From Arthrobacter luteolus NBRC 107841 (GTDB lineage: Bacteria > Actinomycetota > Actinomycetes > Actinomycetales > Micrococcaceae): DNA of 64,000 bases. A program made the position numbers and the translations under genes. Each line of letters starts with the position of its first letter. The first letter of the stretch is position 1. Shown piece by piece: positions 52,166 to 59,950 of the stretch. The notes beneath the pieces are model-generated. The model had not been told where the DNA came from, did not search any database, and saw only the letters and a program-made list of their open reading frames with translations. The stretch lies in contig NZ_BCQM01000004.1 in assembly GCF_001552075.1 (NCBI RefSeq), positions 62,001 to 126,000 on the forward strand. Reading direction: 5' to 3'.

Positions 52166-55100
52166 ATGACTCTGTCCGAAGACCGGTCCGAACCACTGAG
52201 CTCAACGAAGGGAATCCGTCAGAGCACCTGCACAGGCAACGCAGCAGAACTATCCCGTGCGGAAGCAGACCGGATGCGGGTATTCAGCCGCACCACGCTG
52301 GCGCCCGACCACGCCGTTTTCTACGGCGGACCCGCGCCGGAGCAGCGCACCCTCGTAGACATCTTCAACGAGACGACAGCGGCTTATCCGTCGGCACCGG
52401 CCCTGGACGACGGAACGGATCCGCTCACCTATGCCGAACTCTCCACCCGGGTCCACGCCCTGGCCCGGAAACTCTGGTCAGCCAGCATCGGTGCCGGAGA
52501 CCGGGTCGGGATTCTGGTCCCCTCCGGATCCGCGGACCTGTACATCGCCATTCTCGGGGTCCTTTTCTCCGGTGCTGCCTATGTGCCGGTCGACGCGGAC
52601 GAGCCCTCCGGACGCGCGGACATTGTCTGGGCCGAGGGCGGAGTCTGCGCCGTGATCGGCGAAGGACTCCAGCTGACCATCCGGCAGGGGGTTCCCATCC
52701 ATGGCAGCGGCCCGGAACCGCACCCCGAGGACGACGCCTGGATCATTTTTACGTCCGGTTCCACCGGTAAGCCCAAGGGCGTTGCCGTGACCCACCGTTC
52801 CGCTGCCGCGCTGGTTGACGCCGAATCGCGGCTCTACTGCGTTGACCAGCCGCTGCGCCCGGGAGACCGGGTCCTCGCCGGGCTCTCCGTGACTTTCGAT
52901 GCTTCCTGCGAGGAAATGTGGCTGGCCTGGGCTCACGGTGCCTGCCTGGTCCCGGCTCCCCGTTCGGTGGTCCGCTCGATCATCGACCTGGGGCCCTGGC
53001 TCCAGGAGCGCAAAATCACGGCGGTCTCCACCGTGCCCACCCTGGCCTCCGTCTGGCCGGCAGAGACCGTCAGCCGGATCCGGCTGCTGATCTTCGGCGG
53101 CGAAGCCTGCCCGGTGGAACTCGGTGCCCGCCTCTCCGGACCCGGCCGGGAAGTCTGGAATACCTATGGGCCCACCGAAGCCACGGTCATCGCCTGTGGC
53201 GCCAGACTGGACGGCACCGACCCCGTCCGGATCGGCCTTCCGCTGGAAGGCTGGAACCTCGCCGTCGTGGATCCGGACGGTAACCCGGTGGCCTGGGGTG
53301 AAGAGGGAGAACTGGTCATTGGAGGAGTGGGCCTGGCCCGCTACCTGGATTCCCGGATCAGCGCCGAGAAGTACGCGCCGCTGCCGTCACTGGGCTGGAA
53401 CCGGGCCTACCGCAGCGGAGATAAGGTGCGGGCCGAGCGCGAAGGACTCATTTTCGCCGGACGCCTGGACGAACAGGTGAAACTCGCCGGCAGGCGCGTG
53501 GAACTGGGGGAAATCGACCATGCCCTGGCCGCGCTGCCGGGGGTCACCAGCGCTGCGGCGGCGGTGCAGGTCACCGCCAGCGGCAACGAGATCCTGGTGG
53601 GCTACCTGATCGAGTCCGCCCCCGGGGGCGTGGACCTGGCGGCTGCCCGGACCGAACTCAGCACCCGGCTTCCGGCCACGCTGGTGCCCACCCTGCGGAT
53701 CATTGATGAGCTGCCCATGAAGTCCTCCGGCAAGGTGGACCGCAACGCGCTCAGCGCCCCCGAAACAGCGGTGGAGCAGCAGCTTGACGTCGAAGTGGAG
53801 CTCAATGCTGACCTGCGCTGGCTCGCCAAGCGCTGGACGGACCTGCTGGGGCCGCAGCCGCTGACCAAGGACAGCGACTTCTTTGCCCTGGGCGGCGCCA
53901 GCCTCGCGGCCGCGCAGCTCGTCTCCGCGCTGCGGGAACGCTATCCGAAGGTCTCGATCGCCGATATCTACGCCCATCCCTCCCTTCTGGCGATGGCCGG
54001 CCGGCTCCGGGAAACCACTGACGACGGCGCCGCGAAGCGCGAGGTCCCCAATACGCCCTGGTGGACGGGCTTGTTTCAGGCCCCGCTGATCGCCGGCCTC
54101 TACGCCATCACAGGCCTGCGGTACGTCACCGGGATTGCCATTGTCTGCTGGGTGATGAGCAACGTGCTGGCCACGCCCTGGACACCGGATCCGCCGCTGC
54201 TGCCGCTGCTGGCCGCCTGGCTTGTGCTCTACAGCCTGCCGGCCCGGATGCTCGCAGCGGTCCTGGCCTGCCGGGCACTGCTGTTCCGGATCCGGCCCGG
54301 AGTTTATGCACGCGGCGGGGGAACGCACCTGCGGCTCTGGGCCGCCGAACGGATTGTCACGTACGGCAAGCTGGAACCCATCATGGGGACCCCGCTGGGA
54401 CTCTGGTATGCGCGGGCTCTAGGCTGCGGCGTCGGGCCTAATGTGCATCTGGAGGCTATGCCTCCGGTGACCGGGCTGGCGCAGATCGGCGCCGGTGCCG
54501 CCGTCGAATATGAAGTGGACCTGGCCGGACACTGGCTCGACGGGCATCTCCTGCACATTGGGCACATCCGGATCGGAGCGCACAGCCGGGTAGGGGCGCG
54601 GTCCACGGTGACCGGGAACGCCCAGGTCGGCGAGGGAAGCGAGATTGAACCCGGGACGTTCGTTTCGGGCCAGGTGCCCCCGGGCGAAAAATGGTCCGGG
54701 TCCCCGATGGAGTACCTTGGCTCAGCCGGCGAGGGCTGGCCCAGGAATCCCGGAACCAAGGGGCCGGCAGGTATGAACCTGCTGTACACAGCGGGCCTGT
54801 CCTGGCTCACCATTATGACGCTGCTGGCCGTCCTTCCCGGCTCCATGCTGGTGCTCCTGCTGCTGCAGGACGCCCAGGACCTTGGGCCGGCGCTGTTAGA
54901 ACTGGCCCTGTGGGCTCCCGTCTTCGTGGTGCTGACCATGGGCACGTACCTGGCGCTGACGGTGTTTTCCGTCCGCATGCTCCAATCGCTGCTGCCCGCC
55001 GGGATGCATCCCCTGGATGGTCCGACGGGCTGGGCCGCGTGGCTGACGAACCAGCTGCTGGCGAAAAACCTGATCTCCATGTACCCGCTGTACGCGGGGC

Positions 55101-56254
55101 TGCTCACTCCGGTGTGGATGGAATGGCTCGGTGCCAAGGTGGGCCGGAACGCTGAAATTTCCACTGTGGAGACCCTTCCGCACCTCACCGACGTAGGCGA
55201 CCGCGCCTTCCTGGCGGACCATTCCATGGTCTCCGTGGCGAAGGTCCGGCAGGGTTGGCTCTCGCTTGGTTTTTCGCGGGTGGGAGAGAAGTCCTTTGTC
55301 GGGAACTCCGCAGTTGTGGGCGGCGGTGTCAGCGTGCCGGACCACTCGCTGATCGCTGTGCTGTCCTCTGCACCCGCGGACATGCCGGAGAACTCCTCCT
55401 GGTTTGGGCGGCCTCCGGTGGAGCTTCCCCGCCCGGTCGAAGAGCGGGACGCCTCCCGGACCTATGATCCGCCGCTCCGGCTGAAATTCGCCCGGGCCGC
55501 CGTCGAGGCGTGCCGCATCATTCCGGCCATCATCACGGTCTGGCTGGCGCTGGCCACCGTCTTTGTGCTGGCGTTCATCTCCGACGAAGCCGGTCTGCTG
55601 GCCGCAGTGCTGTGGTCCGGTCCGGTTCTGCTGGCGAGCGGGACCGCAGCCTGCCTGACGGCGATCGCCGCGAAGTGGCTGCTGCTGGGGCAGTTCCGGG
55701 TTTCGGAACATCCGCTCTGGAGTTCCTTCGTCTGGCGCAACGAGCTGGCGGATGTCTTCTCCGAATCGCTGGCGGTCCCCGGCCTGGTCCGGATGTCCCT
55801 GGGCACGCCCATGCTCAACGCCTGGCTGCGCTGGATGGGTGCGAACGTGGGGCGTGGCGTGTGGTGCGAGACCTGGTGGCTGCCTGAATTCGACCTCATT
55901 GAAATCGGCAAGGGCGCCAGCATCAACCGTGGCACCGTGCTGCAGACCCACCTGTTCCACGAACGCATCATGCGGATGGATTCCGTGTGGATCGGGGCGG
56001 GAGCAACGCTCGGCCCCAACAGCATCGTGCTTCCGGGCAGCACCATCGAGGACGGGGCCACGGTTGGCAGCTGTTCACTGGTCATGCGCGAAGAAAGCGT
56101 ACCGGCCCACAGCACGTGGTACGGGAATCCGCTGACCCATTGGGACGCCGTTGCCGGATCGGCTACCGCCCCGGAGCACCGGGACGCGCTGAGCCCCCGC
56201 ATTGATTCGCTTCCCCCGCACGGGCGCAGGCGCGCCCTGACCCAGTCACGATAG
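52166..56254 (+). CDS. Pls-type membrane peptide synthetase (epsilon-poly-lysine synthetase-like)
   Basis: A 1362-residue chain with the Pls layout. Adenylation domain about 40-525: A3 TSGSTGKPKG (about 196), A4 TFDASCEEMWLAW, A5 NTYGPTEATV, A8 YRSGDKV, A10 SGKVDRNAL. Carrier domain about 540-625 with LGGASL; Ser579 receives phosphopantetheine. Then six membrane helices in three pairs (about 640-735, 870-940, 1110-1175), each followed by a left-handed-helix-like domain (about 773-840, 991-1070, 1227-1330). No condensation or thioesterase domain. Streptomyces albulus Pls (about 1320 aa) has this plan and joins amino acids into a homopolymer. ATG 52166 with AGGA upstream. The monomer is not determinable; a dapA gene follows. 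Confidence 0.88.
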   Translation: MTLSEDRSEPLSSTKGIRQSTCTGNAAELSRAEADRMRVFSRTTLAPDHAVFYGGPAPEQRTLVDIFNETTAAYPSAPALDDGTDPLTYAELSTRVHALARKLWSASIGAGDRVGILVPSGSADLYIAILGVLFSGAAYVPVDADEPSGRADIVWAEGGVCAVIGEGLQLTIRQGVPIHGSGPEPHPEDDAWIIFTSGSTGKPKGVAVTHRSAAALVDAESRLYCVDQPLRPGDRVLAGLSVTFDASCEEMWLAWAHGACLVPAPRSVVRSIIDLGPWLQERKITAVSTVPTLASVWPAETVSRIRLLIFGGEACPVELGARLSGPGREVWNTYGPTEATVIACGARLDGTDPVRIGLPLEGWNLAVVDPDGNPVAWGEEGELVIGGVGLARYLDSRISAEKYAPLPSLGWNRAYRSGDKVRAEREGLIFAGRLDEQVKLAGRRVELGEIDHALAALPGVTSAAAAVQVTASGNEILVGYLIESAPGGVDLAAARTELSTRLPATLVPTLRIIDELPMKSSGKVDRNALSAPETAVEQQLDVEVELNADLRWLAKRWTDLLGPQPLTKDSDFFALGGASLAAAQLVSALRERYPKVSIADIYAHPSLLAMAGRLRETTDDGAAKREVPNTPWWTGLFQAPLIAGLYAITGLRYVTGIAIVCWVMSNVLATPWTPDPPLLPLLAAWLVLYSLPARMLAAVLACRALLFRIRPGVYARGGGTHLRLWAAERIVTYGKLEPIMGTPLGLWYARALGCGVGPNVHLEAMPPVTGLAQIGAGAAVEYEVDLAGHWLDGHLLHIGHIRIGAHSRVGARSTVTGNAQVGEGSEIEPGTFVSGQVPPGEKWSGSPMEYLGSAGEGWPRNPGTKGPAGMNLLYTAGLSWLTIMTLLAVLPGSMLVLLLLQDAQDLGPALLELALWAPVFVVLTMGTYLALTVFSVRMLQSLLPAGMHPLDGPTGWAAWLTNQLLAKNLISMYPLYAGLLTPVWMEWLGAKVGRNAEISTVETLPHLTDVGDRAFLADHSMVSVAKVRQGWLSLGFSRVGEKSFVGNSAVVGGGVSVPDHSLIAVLSSAPADMPENSSWFGRPPVELPRPVEERDASRTYDPPLRLKFARAAVEACRIIPAIITVWLALATVFVLAFISDEAGLLAAVLWSGPVLLASGTAACLTAIAAKWLLLGQFRVSEHPLWSSFVWRNELADVFSESLAVPGLVRMSLGTPMLNAWLRWMGANVGRGVWCETWWLPEFDLIEIGKGASINRGTVLQTHLFHERIMRMDSVWIGAGATLGPNSIVLPGSTIEDGATVGSCSLVMREESVPAHSTWYGNPLTHWDAVAGSATAPEHRDALSPRIDSLPPHGRRRALTQSR

Positions 56255-56267
56255 AGCAGGAGAGACC

Positions 56268-57215
56268 ATGTTCAGCGAAGCAGCATCCTCGAAATCTTCG
56301 GTGGCTGAGGCTGCCTTCGGCCGCGTCCTCACGGCCATGGTGACGCCTTTCGACGCCGCCGGCAAGCTCGACCAGCCGGGCGCGGCAGACCTGGTCCGGT
56401 GGTTGTGCCGGGACGGCTGGAATGACGGAGTGGTGGTCAACGGGACCACGGGCGAGTCCTTCGCCACCTCCAACTGGGAGAAGGCCTCCATGGTCCACGC
56501 CGCCTCCAGCGTCCTGCAGGGGACCGGGAAAAAAGTGGTTGCGGGGGTGGGCTCAGGAGACACGGCCCACAGCATTGCGCTGGCCGAGGAAGCGGCGGCC
56601 CAGTATGCCGACGGCCTGCTGGTCGTGGCGCCGTACTATTCCCGTCCGTCGCAGGCCGGGCTGCTGCGCCACTTCCTTGCCGTTGCTGACAGCACGGACC
56701 TCCCCGTGATGCTCTATGACATTCCGAAACGGACCGGGGTGGCGATCAGCCCGGAAACCCTGGCAGCGGCGTCCCTGCACCCCCGGATCGTGGCGGTGAA
56801 GGATGCGAAGGGTGACCTGGAGTCCACTTCCAAGGTGATTGCGGACACCGGGCTCGCCTACTATTCCGGGGACGATGCGCTCAATCTGCCGCTCCTGTCC
56901 GTGGGCGCGGCCGGATTCGTCTCCGTGGTCGGCCACGTGGCAGCCCACCGCCTTTCCGCGCTCCTGGCAGCCTACGGCGAGGGACGCGTCCGTGATGCAC
57001 TGGAGATCCACCGCAGCCTGCTGCCCGTTTACACCGGAGCCTTCCGGGCACCGGCAGCTGCCTCCATCAAGGCCCTGCTGAACCGGATTGGCCTTCCCGC
57101 CGGGCCGGTGCGGCTGCCCCTGGTGGACCTCACGGCGGAGGAAACGGCTTTGTTCGTGCAGGACGCGGAGACCGCCGGGCTCTCCGGCGCCCTCCTGACC
57201 GCAGCGGTCCAATGA
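56268..57215 (+). CDS. dapA: 4-hydroxy-tetrahydrodipicolinate synthase paralogue
   Basis: A 315-residue aldolase of the DapA family, condensing pyruvate with aspartate semialdehyde toward diaminopimelate and lysine. GTTGESFATSNWE is the oxo-acid loop, VVAPYYSRPS includes the Tyr motif, MLYDIPKRTGV the second Tyr, and IVAVKDAKGD the Schiff-base Lys. It is 13 bp after the synthetase stop with a good RBS (AGGAGAG), and its ATGA overlaps the next gene. A dedicated copy here suggests precursor supply for a lysine- or DAP-type monomer. Confidence 0.88.
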   Translation: MFSEAASSKSSVAEAAFGRVLTAMVTPFDAAGKLDQPGAADLVRWLCRDGWNDGVVVNGTTGESFATSNWEKASMVHAASSVLQGTGKKVVAGVGSGDTAHSIALAEEAAAQYADGLLVVAPYYSRPSQAGLLRHFLAVADSTDLPVMLYDIPKRTGVAISPETLAAASLHPRIVAVKDAKGDLESTSKVIADTGLAYYSGDDALNLPLLSVGAAGFVSVVGHVAAHRLSALLAAYGEGRVRDALEIHRSLLPVYTGAFRAPAAASIKALLNRIGLPAGPVRLPLVDLTAEETALFVQDAETAGLSGALLTAAVQ

Positions 57216-58567
57216 CACCAGAGCCGGACTCCTTCTCCGCCGGGAAAGCGGGTCAACATGTGGCCGGGACCCGGTCTGACGCCGCCCGGGATGCGGTCCC
57301 CGCCAAGTCCCGGCTGATGGGAGTGGACGCCGCCCGCGGACTTGCGCTGCTGGCCATGATGGCCATCCACATCCTGCCTGCCGTAAATGATGACCTGGAA
57401 CCAACGCTGGCCTGGTCCCTGTTCGCGGGGCGCGGCGTCGCACTTTTTGCCCTGCTCGCCGGGCTGTCCCTGGCGCTCTCCTCCGGCGGAACCCGCCGCC
57501 TGGACGGCCGCTCGCTGACCGCTGCCCGAACCGGGATCGCGGTCCGCGCAGGCATCATCATGGTCATTGGGCTGCTGCTGGGATACCTGGCGATTCAGGC
57601 GCAGGTGATCCTCGCGTACTACGGCGTGATGTTCCTGCTGGCACTGCCCCTGCTGAAGCTCTCGGTCCGGGCATTGACCTGGCTGGCCGGATCGACCGCG
57701 CTGCTGATGCCGTTCCTGATGCAGGGCCTGCGCGATTACCTGCCGGACCCCGGGGAGGAGCAGCCCACCTTCACCGGCCTGTTCACGCATTTTGATGTCA
57801 CCGCGGCCCAGCTTCTCCTCACCGGGGTGTACCCGGTCCTGCCCTGGATGGCATTTATCTGCGCAGGACTGGCGATCGGCAGGCTGGACCTGCGCAGCCG
57901 CCGGGTGCAGACGGGCCTGCTTGCGGGCGGCTGCGGCCTGGCGCTCCTGACCACCCTGGCCTCCGCTTTCCTGCTCGGCCCCGGCGGTGGACTGGAGAAC
58001 CTGGAAGAGGTCAGGGGCGGTGAGGAAACGGTCAATGACATTCTGGTGTGGGGACCGGATCCCACCCTGCCCACAGATTCGTGGTGGTGGCTGGCCGGGA
58101 TGGCACCCTACTCCAGCACCCCGCTGGCCATCCTGAACACCATCGGCATCTCCGTTGCCGTGCTGGCGGCGCTGCTCCTGCTCGGTCAGCGGGCGCGGCC
58201 GGTTATCTCTCCCCTGGCCGCCATGGGGTCAATGACCCTGACGCTTTACACCGCGCACCTGCTCCTGCTGGCCACCGGCCTGCTGGCAGACTCCCCGGAA
58301 ATCTCCCTGATTGTGCAGGTCCTCCTGCTCAGCGTCTTTGCCGTCATCTGGGGACGAAAGCGGGGCCAGGGACCGCTGGAACGGCTGGTATCGGCGGCAG
58401 TCAAGCGCACACGCACGGCGGTGCTGGCCCGTGGCAGCAGCGGTCCGGGCAGCGGTCCCGGCCGGCCCGCCCACGGCAAGCACGGGGCCCGGGCAGAGAA
58501 CCACCCCGAACACGGCCACCACCGGGCCGATGCGCGGGACCCGGATCCACCCCCTTCGGGCCCGTGA
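57212..58567 (+). CDS. HGSNAT_cat/DUF418 membrane protein, putative acyltransferase (copy B)
   Basis: 451 residues, paralogous to the protein at 50459-51658. Core blocks: MGVDAARGLALLAMMAIHILPA, LILAYYGVMFLLALPLL-type helix, YPVLPWMAFICAGLAIGR and PLAAMGSMTLTLYTAHLLLL. An extra N-terminal tail of about 35 residues and a His/Pro-rich C-terminal tail (GKHGARAENHPEHGHHRAD) distinguish it from copy A. ATGA overlap with dapA and GTGA overlap with the next gene place it firmly in the synthetase operon. Confidence 0.85.
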   Translation: MTPEPDSFSAGKAGQHVAGTRSDAARDAVPAKSRLMGVDAARGLALLAMMAIHILPAVNDDLEPTLAWSLFAGRGVALFALLAGLSLALSSGGTRRLDGRSLTAARTGIAVRAGIIMVIGLLLGYLAIQAQVILAYYGVMFLLALPLLKLSVRALTWLAGSTALLMPFLMQGLRDYLPDPGEEQPTFTGLFTHFDVTAAQLLLTGVYPVLPWMAFICAGLAIGRLDLRSRRVQTGLLAGGCGLALLTTLASAFLLGPGGGLENLEEVRGGEETVNDILVWGPDPTLPTDSWWWLAGMAPYSSTPLAILNTIGISVAVLAALLLLGQRARPVISPLAAMGSMTLTLYTAHLLLLATGLLADSPEISLIVQVLLLSVFAVIWGRKRGQGPLERLVSAAVKRTRTAVLARGSSGPGSGPGRPAHGKHGARAENHPEHGHHRADARDPDPPPSGP

Positions 58568-59610
58568 ACGCGGGGCTGCGCGGGATCCCGCGCATCAGTG
58601 CGGCGCTCGGCGCCGCAGCGGCGCTGCTCCTCATGGGGGCAGCGCCGGTTCATGCACTGCCCCCGGAAGCACCGAGACCGCAGGACACCGCTGCGGCAGC
58701 GTCAGCGGCTGCTGCGGCGGCCGCGCGAAGCGGAGTCTCGCCCAATCCCTGTGCACGGCTGACGGCGGGTGAAGTGAAGTTCGACGTCGGTGCCGCGGAC
58801 CGCGTCACGTTTGCCACGGCCCATGCCTACGGCGAATCTGAGGTGCTCATCACCGGGTGCGTGGCCGACGGGGAAGGCGGCTATGAGCAGGAATGGCAGG
58901 CCACCGGTTTCGCCGGGCGCAACGGTTTCGCCCCCGCAGGCCGGATGTGGGAGAACACCTTGTTTTCGCCCACCGGTACCTTCACCGTCACCGAGGCGCT
59001 CGGCAGAAAGAATCCCGGGACTGAACTGGAGTACTACACGCTGAACGAGGCATCACGCTGGGGCGGGGAAAAAGGGCCGACCTACAACCAGTACTTCGAG
59101 GGGACCGGCGGTCCGGCAGATGAAAACCTCTGGCGGTACATGAACAGTGGACTCTATGAGCAGGCAGCGGTGATCAACTGGAACCGTCCGCCGGATATGC
59201 CTGTCACCCAGGGCGCCTCGTTCGCCATCTTCCTGCATGCCGGCAACGCGAGGACCTGGGGATGCATCTCCACGGACCTGCCGACCGTGGAGAGGTTCCT
59301 GCGCACCGCGGTCCCTGGCGACAGAATGGTCATGGGAATCCAGCCGGACGTGTTTATCCCGTCCACCGCCCGCTCCGACGCTGCCGCAGCGGCCCGGGAA
59401 GCGGAAGGACTGGCCGCCGAAGCACGCGCCGCCGAAGCACGCGCATCGGCTAAAGCCGCTGCCGGACGGGAGGGCGGGGAAGGGGAACCGCACTGGGAAC
59501 CGTACGCCGTGGTGGGGTTTTCCGTTGCCCTCTTCGCTGCCTATCTGGCGGCCAAGCTGCGCTCCTCCCGTGCGGAGCGGGCGCAGCGGGAAACGCAGGT
59601 GCCTCAATAG
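58564..59610 (+). CDS. Secreted L,D-transpeptidase-like protein with C-terminal membrane helix
   Basis: A 348-residue protein starting at GTG with a signal peptide (ISAALGAAAALLLMGAAPVHA). An Ala-rich stretch leads to a domain whose key motif FAIFLHAGNARTWGCISTD has the His and Cys of the YkuD/L,D-transpeptidase active site. A second Ala/Glu-rich helix (about 270-300) and a C-terminal membrane segment (VVGFSVALFAAYLAAKL) follow, ending in a basic tail. It may crosslink or modify peptidoglycan, or attach the polymer made by the cluster; the latter is speculation. Confidence 0.75.
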   Translation: MNAGLRGIPRISAALGAAAALLLMGAAPVHALPPEAPRPQDTAAAASAAAAAAARSGVSPNPCARLTAGEVKFDVGAADRVTFATAHAYGESEVLITGCVADGEGGYEQEWQATGFAGRNGFAPAGRMWENTLFSPTGTFTVTEALGRKNPGTELEYYTLNEASRWGGEKGPTYNQYFEGTGGPADENLWRYMNSGLYEQAAVINWNRPPDMPVTQGASFAIFLHAGNARTWGCISTDLPTVERFLRTAVPGDRMVMGIQPDVFIPSTARSDAAAAAREAEGLAAEARAAEARASAKAAAGREGGEGEPHWEPYAVVGFSVALFAAYLAAKLRSSRAERAQRETQVPQ

Positions 59611-59680
59611 CTACCTTCTGTGACCGGTCCCGGCGCCGGACGTTCGGCCTCCGGGCGCGCCGCCGCTAGACTTTCACATC

Positions 59681-59899
59681 ATGGGAAACAGCTTCGGAGA
59701 CCGCCCGGGAACGGGCGAGAGTGGCTCCAGGGTGGGTTACCCGGAGGGGAAAGCCCTGTACGAGGAACGGATGAAGCTGCTTCCGGGCCTCTGGATGTCA
59801 CCGGCTCCACCGTGGGACGAGCTCCCGGAAGACACCCGCGCCCGCTGGCAGCGCACGGCCGAAGAGGCCGACCGCCGGACCGGACAGCGGGATAACTAA
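59681..59899 (+). CDS. Small hypothetical protein (72 aa)
   Basis: 72 hydrophilic residues (GYPEGKALYEERMKLLPGLWM, WDELPEDTRARWQRTAEEADRR). No signal or membrane segment. Not recognised. It lies between the L,D-transpeptidase-like gene and the aminopeptidase gene in the same direction. Confidence 0.6.
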   Translation: MGNSFGDRPGTGESGSRVGYPEGKALYEERMKLLPGLWMSPAPPWDELPEDTRARWQRTAEEADRRTGQRDN

Positions 59900-59950
59900 G
59901 GCCGCTCCTACGGCTGACAAAACCGGGACGTGATGGCAGGATCAGGCCGC

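Noticed and set aside
49649-56254. Siderophore or lipopeptide NRPS cluster
   Set aside because: There are no condensation, thioesterase or siderophore-uptake genes; the single adenylation-carrier unit with membrane and left-handed-helix-like domains fits Pls rather than a classical NRPS.
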